From contig NZ_MUXN01000022.1 in NCBI RefSeq assembly GCF_001995215.1, positions 62,001 to 126,000 of the forward strand: a stretch of 64,000 bases of DNA, in the 5' to 3' direction. This DNA is from Amycolatopsis azurea DSM 43854 (GTDB lineage Bacteria; Actinomycetota; Actinomycetes; Mycobacteriales; Pseudonocardiaceae). Made by a program: the position numbers and the translations under genes. A model generated the notes under the pieces. It was not told the origin of the DNA, did not search any database, and saw only the letters and a list, made by a program, of their open reading frames with translations. How positions within the stretch are numbered: the first letter of the stretch is position 1; each line of letters starts with the position of its first letter. This document shows positions 53,089-61,300 of this stretch, piece after piece.

Positions 53089-53853
53089 TCAGGTGCTTGA
53101 CCCGGCCTGGCCGCTGCCCTCGTCCAACCGGTCGAGGACCTTGAGATCGTGCTTGTCGAGACTACCTTCCGGCAGCAGGCCGATCAGTTCGGGCCTGCGC
53201 CGTACGGTGCGTTCCAGTGCCTGGTCGCGGCGCCAGCGGTCGATGAGCGCGTGGTTTCCGGAGCGCAGGACGTCCGGTACGGCCAGGTCCCGCCAGACCT
53301 CCGGACGCGTGTAGCTGGGGCCTTCGAGCAGGCCGTCGGAGAACGAGTCCTCCTCGGCGGAGCGGGCGTTGCCGAGTACGCCGGGCAGTAGCCGGACGAC
53401 GGCTTCGACCATGACCAGTACCGCGGCCTCGCCGCCGACGAGCACGTAGTCGCCGATGGAGACCTCGTCGACGGGCATCCGCTTCGCGGCGTCGTCGATC
53501 ACGCGCTGGTCGATGCCCTCGTAGCGGCCGCAGGCGAACACCAGGTGTTCCTCGGCGGCGTACTGGTGGGCCATGGCCTGGGTGAACGGGCGACCGGCGG
53601 GGGTCGGGACCACGAGGCGGGTGTTCTCGCCGCAGACGTCGTCCAGGGCGGGGCCCCAGATCTGCGGTTTCATCACCATGCCGGGTCCGCCGCCGTACGG
53701 CGCGTCGTCGACCGCGCGGTGGACATCGTGCGTCCAGTTTCGCAGGTCGTGTACGCCGACCTCGATGAGGCCGCGGTCGATCGCGCGGCCGAGCAGCGCG
53801 GCGCGGAGGGGGTCGAGGTATTCGGGGAAGATCGTGACGACGTCGAGGCGCAT
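53089..53853 (-). CDS. trmD: tRNA (guanine37-N1)-methyltransferase
   Basis: This 254-residue SPOUT methyltransferase modifies G37 of tRNAs to prevent frameshifting. MRLDVVTIFPEYLDPLRAALLGRAIDRGLIEVGVHDLRNWT, DDAPYGGGPGMVMKPQ and the knot segment DEVSIGDYVLVGGEAAVLVMVEAV are characteristic. Its ATG overlaps the rimM stop by one nucleotide. Confidence 0.97.
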   Translation of the reverse strand: MRLDVVTIFPEYLDPLRAALLGRAIDRGLIEVGVHDLRNWTHDVHRAVDDAPYGGGPGMVMKPQIWGPALDDVCGENTRLVVPTPAGRPFTQAMAHQYAAEEHLVFACGRYEGIDQRVIDDAAKRMPVDEVSIGDYVLVGGEAAVLVMVEAVVRLLPGVLGNARSAEEDSFSDGLLEGPSYTRPEVWRDLAVPDVLRSGNHALIDRWRRDQALERTVRRRPELIGLLPEGSLDKHDLKVLDRLDEGSGQAGSST

Positions 53854-54365
53854 CAGGCGTCCAGCAGGCCTTCCGGCGGGTCGAGGACCACACGGCCGCC
53901 CGCGACGTCGACGGCCGGGACGATCGCCTTCACGAACGGCACCAGCACCTCACGTCCGTCGTGCTCGATCGACAGCAGTTCGCCGGCGGGCGAGTGCACG
54001 ATTTCGAGCACCTTGCCGACGACCGTGCCGTCGGCGAGTTCGGCCCGCAGGCCTTCGAGTTCGTGGTCGTAGAACTCGTCGGGGTCTTCGGTCGGCGGCA
54101 GCGTCGAGGTGTCGGCGATCAGCAGCGCGCCGCGGAGGGTTTCCGCGACGTCCCTGGTCAGCACCTCTTCGAAACGCACCAGCAGCCGCCCGCTGTGTTC
54201 GCGGGCGGCTGCGATGGTGAGGTTTCTGCTGCTGCCGTCACGCAGCTTCGTCGTGACGGCCGAACCGACCGCGAACCGCTGTTCCGGCGAGTCCGTGCGC
54301 ACGTCCACCGCGAGTTCCCCGCGGATTCCGTGCGCCTTGGCGATCCGGCCGACTACGACGTCCAT
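53853..54365 (-). CDS. rimM: 16S rRNA processing protein RimM
   Basis: This 170-residue two-domain factor assists maturation of the 30S head and binds S19. MDVVVGRIAKAHGIRGELAVDVRTDSPEQRF is the N-terminal barrel, and the C-terminal PRC barrel ends VPFVKAIVPAVDVAGGRVVLDPPEGLLDA. It is coupled to trmD. Confidence 0.96.
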   Translation of the reverse strand: MDVVVGRIAKAHGIRGELAVDVRTDSPEQRFAVGSAVTTKLRDGSSRNLTIAAAREHSGRLLVRFEEVLTRDVAETLRGALLIADTSTLPPTEDPDEFYDHELEGLRAELADGTVVGKVLEIVHSPAGELLSIEHDGREVLVPFVKAIVPAVDVAGGRVVLDPPEGLLDA

Positions 54366-54389
54366 CCCGATGTGTTCCTGTGTCCCTGG

Positions 54390-54629
54390 TCAGCGATCGG
54401 TGTCGACGACGTCCACGCGGACGCCGCGGCCACCGATGCCGCCCATGACGGTGCGCAGGGCGGTCGCGGTACGACCGCCCCGGCCGATCACCTTGCCGAG
54501 ATCGTCGGGGTGCACGTGCACCTCGAGCGTGCGGCCACGACGCGTGGTCAGCAGCTCGACCCGGACCTCGTCCGGGTTGTCGACGATCCCGCGCACCAGG
54601 TGCTCGAGGGAGTCAGCGAGGAAGCTCAC
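54390..54629 (-). CDS. khpA: KH-domain RNA-binding protein (KhpA/UPF0109)
   Basis: This 79-residue single KH domain has the GxxG loop as IGRGGRTATALRTVM. KhpA with KhpB affects cell elongation and sRNA binding in other bacteria. It lies between rpsP (ATGA overlap) and rimM, the conserved position. Confidence 0.93.
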   Translation of the reverse strand: MSFLADSLEHLVRGIVDNPDEVRVELLTTRRGRTLEVHVHPDDLGKVIGRGGRTATALRTVMGGIGGRGVRVDVVDTDR

Positions 54630-55072
54630 GCCTCGGCCTTGTCACCCTCGGCGGCCTCGGCCTTGTCGGCTTCGGCCTTCTTCGGGGCGGACTTCTTCTT
54701 CGGCGTGGTGGCCTCGGCGGAGGCCGAGTCACCGGCGGCGGCGAGCGCGGCGTTGAACAGGTCCTGCTTCGACGGCTTCGGCTCGGCGACCTTCAGGGTG
54801 CCCTCGGCGCCCGGCAGGCCCTTGAACTTCTGCCAGTCACCGGTGATCTCGAGGATGCGCTGGACCGGCTCGGTCGGCTGGGCGCCGACGGACAGCCAGT
54901 GCTGGGCCCGCTCGGTGTCGACCTCGATGAAGCTCGGCTCTTCCTTCGGGTGGTACTTGCCGATCGTCTCGATGGCCTTGCCATCACGGCGGGTGCGCGC
55001 GTCGGCGACGATGATGCGGTAGTACGGCGCACGGATCTTGCCGAGACGCTGCAGCTTGATCTTGACGGCCAC
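54626..55072 (-). CDS. rpsP: 30S ribosomal protein S16
   Basis: This 148-residue protein has a normal S16 core (MAVKIKLQRLGKIRAPYYRIIVADARTRRDGKAIETIGKYHP) and an actinobacterial Ala/Lys/Glu-rich C-terminal extension of about 50 residues. GAGGAGTACCC precedes the ATG. It heads the rpsP-khpA-rimM-trmD string. Confidence 0.97.
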   Translation of the reverse strand: MAVKIKLQRLGKIRAPYYRIIVADARTRRDGKAIETIGKYHPKEEPSFIEVDTERAQHWLSVGAQPTEPVQRILEITGDWQKFKGLPGAEGTLKVAEPKPSKQDLFNAALAAAGDSASAEATTPKKKSAPKKAEADKAEAAEGDKAEA

Positions 55073-55229
55073 GGGTGTGGGTACTCCTCAGTTCTCTCTG
55101 ATGCATGTGGAAGGCGCACGCCTGCCGCGTGGGGACACGGCTGCGCACACCCGAAGGGTGAGCTCGGGCGCGGTGAGAGGGTCCGGCCAAAGCAGGCAAG
55201 CGAACATTCTGCCAGATGCCGGTCGGCCG

Positions 55230-56036
55230 TCAGAACGCGGCTATGCCGAGCGAGGCGAGAAGGATCGTCACGGCCGGGAGGAAGTTGTTCACCTGATGGG
55301 CGACCACGCTGCCGAGCAGCCGCCCGGTGAACACCCTGGCCAGCCCGATCGGGATCGCGATCACCAGCAGCAACGTGGTGCGCAGCGGTTCGAGGTGGCT
55401 CGCCGCGAAAACGGCCGTGGAGACCAGGAACGCCGCGATCCTCCCCCAGCGTTCGGTGCGCCACGTCAGCCGCTCGACCGCTCCCCACAGCAGGCCGCGG
55501 TAGATGATCTCCTCGCAGATCGGCCCGACCAGCCACAGGTAGATGAACATCACCACGGCCGCCGAAACCGACATCCGCCGGTCCTCCACGAGCGCGCTGA
55601 TCGCCGACGTCGCGTTCTCGTTGCCCACGACCTGCGTCCAGGCCCACGCGGCGAGCGAGGTGAACCCGAGCCCGAGCACCCCGAGCTTGAGACCGACCTT
55701 GACGTCGGCCCAGCTCCAGCCGATCCGCAGGTCGATGACCGGGCCGTTCCCCCGCAGGCGGGTGATCAGCAGCGCGACCCCGGCCGCGATCATCGTCGGC
55801 ACCATCGTGCCCAGCAGCACCATGCGCATCGGCAGGGGCTGGCCTGGCTGGACGTCACCGAGCAGGACGCTGATGAACGCCGCCGACGCCAGCAGGACGG
55901 CCTCCACCAGGAGGAAGGCCCCGAATCCCCAGCGATGCGGCGGTGGCGTGTCGGGCGCGGCCACCTCACCTCCGGCAGCGAGTTCGTCCGGCGGCGCGGC
56001 CTCGGGGATCGGCTCCCTGGGCTGAGATACGGTCAC
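55230..56036 (-). CDS. CPBP-family intramembrane metalloprotease
   Basis: This 268-residue membrane protein has about eight helices and the CAAX-protease/bacteriocin-processing (ABI) motifs: EEIIYRGLLWG (E-E-x3-R), FAASHLEPLR with the second-motif histidine, and HQVNNFLPA with H and N. The target is unknown. It is the second of two related genes in tandem behind ffh and the amidohydrolase. Confidence 0.9.
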   Translation of the reverse strand: MTVSQPREPIPEAAPPDELAAGGEVAAPDTPPPHRWGFGAFLLVEAVLLASAAFISVLLGDVQPGQPLPMRMVLLGTMVPTMIAAGVALLITRLRGNGPVIDLRIGWSWADVKVGLKLGVLGLGFTSLAAWAWTQVVGNENATSAISALVEDRRMSVSAAVVMFIYLWLVGPICEEIIYRGLLWGAVERLTWRTERWGRIAAFLVSTAVFAASHLEPLRTTLLLVIAIPIGLARVFTGRLLGSVVAHQVNNFLPAVTILLASLGIAAF

Positions 56037-56093
56037 GCCGATCCTCCGGTGATCGTTCGGTTACTCACAGACTCTAACCGCCGCGTGCGGCGA

Positions 56094-56846
56094 TCACCTC
56101 GCCGCGAAGAGCAATACAGCCGGAGGGAGGTTGTTGGCGGCGTGCGCGATGACGGCCGCGCTCACCCGCCCGGAGAGATAACGGGCGAGACCGATGGCGA
56201 TGCCCTGGCCGAACAGCGCGATCGTGCGCGCGGCCTCCCCGTGCAGCTGGGCGAACACCAGCGCGGTGACCAGCAGGATCACCCACGAGGGCAGGCGATG
56301 GAAGCCCATCGCGTTCCAGAGCGAGCCGCGGAAGAGCAGTTCCTCGGTGACCGGGGCGGCGAGGACGACGATGACCGCGGCCAGCACCAGCCAGACGGTG
56401 TCGCCTTCGGCGGTCCCGGACAGTTCGGTGATCGGGCCCGGCGAGACGTCCGAGAAGGTCCTGTCGTCGCCGTCGGTCCCATAGACGGCGAGCAGGAGCA
56501 GGTTGAGGAGGTAGCCGGCGGCGAGCGCGGCCGCTCCGCAGGCGAGCCCGATCCGGACGTCGCGCCAGGTGGGTCTGAGCCCGAAGTCCGTGCGGAGCCC
56601 CTGCCCCCAGACGCGGGAGCCGATCGCGGGGCCGAGGCCGAGCACGAGGGTCGGCAGGAACGCGAGGATCAGCAGCGGGCCGACATCTCGGAGTTCGAGC
56701 GGGTCGTAGCCGCCGAAGCGGCCTGACAGCAAGAAGCTCATGACGAGCGTGACGAGGTGATATCCGGCGATGCCCGCGAAGAACGCTACGAATCCCCAGT
56801 GCGCTCCGAGCACCAGACGCTCGCGAGCCTGCCCGTCGTCCACCAC
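56094..56846 (-). CDS. CPBP-family intramembrane metalloprotease
   Basis: This 250-residue paralogue-like neighbour has EELLFRGSLWNAMG, FAQLHGEAART and AHAANNLPPA as the three catalytic motifs. It lies 57 nt upstream of the second CPBP gene and 42 nt after the amidohydrolase stop, so all may be cotranscribed with ffh. The low identity between the two outside the motifs suggests an old duplication or separate recruitment. Confidence 0.9.
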   Translation of the reverse strand: MVDDGQARERLVLGAHWGFVAFFAGIAGYHLVTLVMSFLLSGRFGGYDPLELRDVGPLLILAFLPTLVLGLGPAIGSRVWGQGLRTDFGLRPTWRDVRIGLACGAAALAAGYLLNLLLLAVYGTDGDDRTFSDVSPGPITELSGTAEGDTVWLVLAAVIVVLAAPVTEELLFRGSLWNAMGFHRLPSWVILLVTALVFAQLHGEAARTIALFGQGIAIGLARYLSGRVSAAVIAHAANNLPPAVLLFAAR

Positions 56847-56888
56847 GCCTCCACGCTAAGTGCCGCTCCGGTCACGGGTGGAGTCGGG

Positions 56889-57962
56889 TCAGGCGTAGAT
56901 CTTGCCACGCAGCACGATGTGACTCGGATGGCGCAGTACGGCGAGGTCCTCACGCGGATCTTCGGCGTAGACAAGGAGATCCGCCGAAGCGCCGTCGACG
57001 ATCCCGGGTACGCCGAGCCACTCGCGTGCGGCCCACGAGGCCGACGCCAGTGCCTGTTCCGCGGACATGCCCGCCTTGTGCAGCGCCTCGATCTCGTCGA
57101 CGAGCCTGCCGTGCTCGACCATGCCGCCCGCGTCGCTGCCCGCGTACACCTGGACACCGGCCTCGATCGCCGTCGAGACCATGTCGCCGACGCCCGCGTG
57201 CAACGCGCGCATGTGGCCGGCGTACACCGGGTATTTGCCCGCCTTGTCGGCGATGCCGGGGAAGTTCTCGATGTTGATCAGGGTCGGCACGAGCGCGATC
57301 CCGCGTTCGGCCAGGACACCGAGCTGGTCCGAGGAGAGTTCCGTGCCGTGTTCGAGGCAGTCGATCCCCGCGTCGATCAGGCCCGGCAAGGCGGCCTGGC
57401 CGAACACGTGCGCCGTCACCTTGGCGCCCTCGGCGTGCGCGGCGGCGATGGCCTCGGCGAGGACGTCGTCGGGCCACAGGGGCGCGAGATCGCCGACGCC
57501 GCGGTCGATCCAGTCGCCGACGAGCTTGACCCAGCCGTCGCCGTCACGGGCCTGCTCGGCGGCCGCCTTCGGCAGCTCGGAAGGATCTTCGAGCTCGATA
57601 CCGAGACCGGGGATGTAGCGCTTGCGCAGGGCGAGGTGCTGTCCGGCGCGGATGATCCGAGGCAGATCCGCGCGAGCCTGCAACGGCCGGACGTCGATCG
57701 GCAGCCCGCAGTCGCGGATCAGCAGCGTCCCGGCGTCGCGATCGGTGATCGCCTGTTCGGTGGCCTCTGCGAGCGTGGTCGGGCCGCCGACCCCGATCCC
57801 GGGATGGCAGTGCGCGTCGACCAGGCCGGGAACGAGAAAGCCTTCCCGGACAACGGTTTCCGCTCCGGCGACCGGTTCCGTGGTGATGCGGCCGCCGGTG
57901 ACCCACAGCTCGCGGTGCTCGCCGTCCGGCAGGACGACCCCCGCCAGGTGCAGCGCCTCCAC
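56889..57962 (-). CDS. Amidohydrolase-family metal-dependent hydrolase
   Basis: This 357-residue TIM-barrel hydrolase has the first metal motif HCHPGIG in GFLVPGLVDAHCHPGIG, later histidines in GAKVTAHVFGQ and DCLEHGTEL, and the catalytic aspartate in YAGSDAGGMVEHG. It resembles imidazolonepropionase/prolidase-like enzymes. The substrate is unknown. The GTG start is 3 nt after the ffh stop, which implies cotranscription. Confidence 0.9.
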   Translation of the reverse strand: MEALHLAGVVLPDGEHRELWVTGGRITTEPVAGAETVVREGFLVPGLVDAHCHPGIGVGGPTTLAEATEQAITDRDAGTLLIRDCGLPIDVRPLQARADLPRIIRAGQHLALRKRYIPGLGIELEDPSELPKAAAEQARDGDGWVKLVGDWIDRGVGDLAPLWPDDVLAEAIAAAHAEGAKVTAHVFGQAALPGLIDAGIDCLEHGTELSSDQLGVLAERGIALVPTLINIENFPGIADKAGKYPVYAGHMRALHAGVGDMVSTAIEAGVQVYAGSDAGGMVEHGRLVDEIEALHKAGMSAEQALASASWAAREWLGVPGIVDGASADLLVYAEDPREDLAVLRHPSHIVLRGKIYA

Positions 57963-57965
57963 GGG

Positions 57966-59513
57966 CTACTTGTCCTTCGGCAGCTTGAACTTCTTCGGGT
58001 CGAACCCGGGTACGTCGTTCATGCCGCCGAGCTGGGAGAGGTCGGGCATGCCGCCGGGCATCCCACCGCCGGGCATGCCGCCCGGGGGCAGCATCGGCAT
58101 GCCGCCGGGGAAGCCGCCGCGGACCTTGGGCTGCGTCGGGCCGCGCCCCTTGCCCTTCTTCCCCTTCTTGCCCTTGCGGTTCTTGCTGCCGCCGCCTCCG
58201 CCGCCGAAGCCGAAGCGGCCCGCCATCTGCGCCATCATCTTGCGCGCCTCGAAGAACCGGTTGACCAGGTCGTTGACGTCGCGGACGGCGACACCGGACC
58301 CCTTCGAGATCCGGACCCGGCGCGAGGCGTTGATGATCTTCGGATCCGCCCGCTCGGCGGGGGTCATGCCGCGGATGATCGCCTGCAGCTTGTCGAGCTG
58401 CTTGTCGTCGACCTGGGAGAGCTGGTCCTTCATCTGACCGGCGCCGGGCAGCATGCCGAGCAGGTTGCCGATCGGGCCCATCTTGCGGACCGCGAGCATC
58501 TGCTCGAGGAAGTCTTCGAGGGTGAGCTGGCCGCTGCCGAGCTTGGCCGCGGTCTGCTCGGCCTTCTCCTGGTCGAAGTGCTGTTCTGCCTGCTCGATGA
58601 GGCTGAGCACGTCACCCATGCCGAGGATCCGGCTGGCCATCCGGTCCGGGTGGAAGAGGTCGAAGTCCTCGAGCTTCTCACCGTTCGACGCGAACAGGAT
58701 CGGCTGGCCGGTGACCTGGCGGACCGACAGCGCGGCACCACCGCGGGCGTCACCGTCGAGCTTCGTGAGCACGACGCCGGTGAAGCCGACACCGTCGCGG
58801 AACGCCTCGGCCGTGGTGACCGCGTCCTGACCGATCATCGCGTCGACGACGAACAGCGTCTCGTCCGGCGAAACGGCGTCACGGATGTCCGCGGCCTGCT
58901 TCATCAGCTCTTCGTCGACACCGAGACGACCGGCGGTGTCGACCAGGACGATGTCGTGCTGGGCGCGCTTGGCCTCGTCGATGGCACGGCGGGCGACGTC
59001 GACCGGGTCACCGACACCGTTGCCGGGCTCGGGCGCGAAGACCGCGACCCCGGCCCGCTCGCCGACGACCTGCAGCTGGGTGACCGCGTTGGGACGCTGG
59101 AGGTCACAGGCGACCAGCATCGGCGCGTGGCCCTGCTTCTTCAGCCACATCGCGAGCTTGCCGGCGAGCGTCGTCTTACCGGCACCCTGGAGACCCGCGA
59201 GCATGATGACCGTCGGCGGGTTCTTCGCGAACGTGAGCCGCCTGGTCTCGCCGCCGAGGATGGTGACGAGTTCCTCGTTGACGATCTTGATGACCTGCTG
59301 CGCCGGGTTCAGCGCGCCGTGCACCTCGGCGCCCTTGGCGCGCTCCTTGATGCGGGCGATGAAGTCCTTGACCACGGAGAGCGCGACATCCGCCTCGAGC
59401 AGCGCGATACGGATCTCGCGCGCGGTGGCGTCGATGTCGGCGTCGGAGAGCCTGCCCTTGCGAGACAGGGTCTGCAGGGCGGACGTGAGCCGATCGGAGA
59501 GGGTGTCGAACAC
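57966..59513 (-). CDS. ffh: Signal recognition particle protein Ffh
   Basis: This 515-residue SRP GTPase targets membrane proteins to SecYEG through FtsY. The NG domain has G1 GLQGAGKTT at 107-115, DTAGRLGVDEEL (G3) and TKLDGDARGG (G4). The M domain is Met-rich and ends with a basic and Gly/Met/Pro-rich tail (GKKGKKGKGR, then GGMP repeats) longer than in E. coli. The GTG at 59513 (VFDTLSDRLTSAL) is the conserved N-terminus. Confidence 0.96.
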   Translation of the reverse strand: MFDTLSDRLTSALQTLSRKGRLSDADIDATAREIRIALLEADVALSVVKDFIARIKERAKGAEVHGALNPAQQVIKIVNEELVTILGGETRRLTFAKNPPTVIMLAGLQGAGKTTLAGKLAMWLKKQGHAPMLVACDLQRPNAVTQLQVVGERAGVAVFAPEPGNGVGDPVDVARRAIDEAKRAQHDIVLVDTAGRLGVDEELMKQAADIRDAVSPDETLFVVDAMIGQDAVTTAEAFRDGVGFTGVVLTKLDGDARGGAALSVRQVTGQPILFASNGEKLEDFDLFHPDRMASRILGMGDVLSLIEQAEQHFDQEKAEQTAAKLGSGQLTLEDFLEQMLAVRKMGPIGNLLGMLPGAGQMKDQLSQVDDKQLDKLQAIIRGMTPAERADPKIINASRRVRISKGSGVAVRDVNDLVNRFFEARKMMAQMAGRFGFGGGGGGSKNRKGKKGKKGKGRGPTQPKVRGGFPGGMPMLPPGGMPGGGMPGGMPDLSQLGGMNDVPGFDPKKFKLPKDK

Positions 59514-59872
59514 GGGTGTGCACGCTCCAGCTGGGTCGTTTGTGGCTTGCCGGTACGGACCGGCGGCTTCCCAGGGTAGTCGGTGTTCGACGCAGGCGTT
59601 GACACGGTTGCGGACTCGGGCCGCACGCAAAACAGGGCTCCGGGACCGGTCGCCCCTCGCGGACCGGTACCGGAGCCCCTACGGAAGGCTCGCCTCCCCG
59701 CGAGCCGACCGTGAGCACACTTGGCGAGTTTCGCGGGATTCGGTATCGCCGGACCCCCAGTACCAGGCGATTTCGCTCCCCGCGCTTCTCTCCGCGCGAT
59801 GGCATAACCTTGCCTGGTCACCACAGGGTCACGGCAGCGTGAAGACCCCCAACTGTCCCTGGGTAGAACTAC
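59514..59872. other. ku-ffh intergenic region with a hairpin
   Basis: These 359 bases carry no convincing gene, tRNA or SRP RNA. A 17-bp inverted repeat with one mismatch (59635-59651 and 59662-59678, GGGCTCCGG...CCGGAGCCC) may terminate transcription from ku or form part of the ffh leader. The ffh promoter should lie between here and 59513. Confidence 0.55.
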
Positions 59873-60733
59873 TCAACTGGTCTTGGCCGACGACGAGGCC
59901 CGCTTCGCCCGCGTCCGCGCCTGACGCGCCTTGTCCGCGGCCTCCCTGGCCTTCTCGACCGGGGCACGGTCGGCTTCGACGGCACTCTGCTGCAGGGCCG
60001 CCAGCAGCCGCGTCACCCCCTCCGCCTGTTCGGCGGCTGTCGGCTGGAGGACGTCGTCACCGTCCAGTTTGGCCTGGATGAGCGCTTCGAGCGCTTCACG
60101 GTAGCGATCGGTGTACCGGGCGGGGTCGAAGTCCTGCGTGAGGTCCTCGATCAGCGCGACCGCGTGCCGCAGCTCTCCGCGCCGCAGGTCGACGTCCTCG
60201 TGCAGGAACGGGAAGTCGGGCCGCCGGATCTCGTCGGGCCACAGCATCGTCTCCAGCAGGATCACCTGGTCCCGCACGCGCAGCGCGCCCAGGGTCTCGC
60301 GCTGCCGCAGCGTCACCTTCACGATCGCGATCCGCCCGGACTGCTGCAGCGCCTCGCTCAACAGCACGTACGGCTTGGTCCCGGTCGGCTCCGGTTCGAG
60401 GTAGTAACTGCGCGCGAAGTACATCGAGTCGACCTGCTCGGCGGGGGTGAAACCGACGACGTCCATCGACTGGGTGGTCGGCCCGAGCAGCGACGCGAAG
60501 TCACCGCCGGTCAGCAGGACGACGTCGCCGTTGGGCACGGGGTGGCCTTTGGCGATCTCGGTCGTGGGCACCTCGGCTCCGTCGACCTCGCAGACCCACT
60601 TCACCCGCACCCTGCCGCCGTCCGGCTCGTGCACCTGGTGGAGGGGGATGTTGTGCTCTTCGGTCGCGCTGTACGCCTTCACCGGGATGGCGTAGGTCCC
60701 GAAACCGATCGTGCCTTTCCACACCGCGCGCAT
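59873..60733 (-). CDS. ku: Bacterial Ku protein (non-homologous end joining)
   Basis: This 286-residue homodimeric DNA-end-binding protein recruits LigD. The Ku core MRAVWKGTIGFGTYAIPVKAYSATEEHNIPLHQVH and RVKWVCEVDGAEV is typical. The C-terminus is a Lys/Arg/Ala-rich tail (KAREAADKARQARTRAKRASSSAK) that in other bacterial Ku proteins aids DNA binding. No ligD is adjacent within the window. The ATG at 60733 is chosen over 60763 by the conserved start MRAxWKG. Confidence 0.95.
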   Translation of the reverse strand: MRAVWKGTIGFGTYAIPVKAYSATEEHNIPLHQVHEPDGGRVRVKWVCEVDGAEVPTTEIAKGHPVPNGDVVLLTGGDFASLLGPTTQSMDVVGFTPAEQVDSMYFARSYYLEPEPTGTKPYVLLSEALQQSGRIAIVKVTLRQRETLGALRVRDQVILLETMLWPDEIRRPDFPFLHEDVDLRRGELRHAVALIEDLTQDFDPARYTDRYREALEALIQAKLDGDDVLQPTAAEQAEGVTRLLAALQQSAVEADRAPVEKAREAADKARQARTRAKRASSSAKTS

Positions 60734-60783
60734 GGCCCACCTCCGCCTGATCAGCGTATCCACGCGCCGAAGCGGCGGGACAG

Positions 60784-61218
60784 CTACAAACGGGTGTCAG
60801 GGGCCACTGATTCGCTCACACATTCGAATGACGGGCGTGATTCGGCGAGCGCTTCCGCCGAACAGTCGACAGCGGTGGCGGCCGCTCGGAGCACCTCCGC
60901 GACGACCTCGACGTCGACGACCGGGGCGGTCGACAGCGCGCCTTCGCTTCCGACCTCGACCCGGCCCGCCATGCCTTCGAGCGCGATGGCCAGCGCCTGC
61001 TGGCCCGCGACGAGGTGCCGGACCACCTTGAGCAGTTCGGGGACGGTCGCGGCGGTGCCGGACGCGGTCAGGGAGACGGCCAGGTCGTCCGCGCAGGCCC
61101 GGAAGTGGGAGGCGACGACGGTCGGCGGCAGCGAGGTCCGGTGTGGTCCGGGCGGGTTCTGCTCGTGACCGAGCACGCGCTCACCGCCCTCCGGCGCCTT
61201 CGGGTTTCGACCGCGCAC
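60784..61218 (-). CDS. Hypothetical protein
   Basis: This soluble protein of up to 144 residues has no recognised domain. The central part (VVASHFRACADDLAVSLTASGTAATVPELLKVVRHLVAGQQALAIALEGMAGRV) looks helical, like a short coiled-coil or dimerising segment. An internal GTG at 61173 may be the true start, since the first 15 residues are low in complexity. It lies 50 nt upstream of ku on the same strand, so cotranscription is possible. Confidence 0.55.
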   Translation of the reverse strand: MRGRNPKAPEGGERVLGHEQNPPGPHRTSLPPTVVASHFRACADDLAVSLTASGTAATVPELLKVVRHLVAGQQALAIALEGMAGRVEVGSEGALSTAPVVDVEVVAEVLRAAATAVDCSAEALAESRPSFECVSESVAPDTRL

Positions 61219-61254
61219 ATCCTGCCACCGTCACCCTCCGCACTTCGCGCGACA

Positions 61255-61296
61255 CCCCGGGGCGGGAGCAAGGGACCTTTGCTCCCACCCCCGGGG
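61255..61296 (-). terminator. Hairpin terminator after glnD
   Basis: CCCCGGGGcGGGAGCAA (61255-61271) pairs with TTTGCTCCCaCCCCCGGGG (61278-61296) around a 6-nt loop just beyond the glnD stop at 61301. The inner part GGAGCAAGGGACCTTTGCTC is identical to the repeat near 26237. Confidence 0.7.
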
Positions 61297-61300
61297 GCCG

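Noticed and set aside
56757..59579. 940-codon plus-strand frame antisense to the amidohydrolase and ffh
   Set aside because: It is a composition-driven shadow with low-complexity translation; the minus strand carries intact known genes.
59514..59872. SRP RNA or tRNA gene upstream of ffh
   Set aside because: No conserved SRP Alu/GGAA-tetraloop domain or cloverleaf could be drawn; only one GC-rich hairpin is present.
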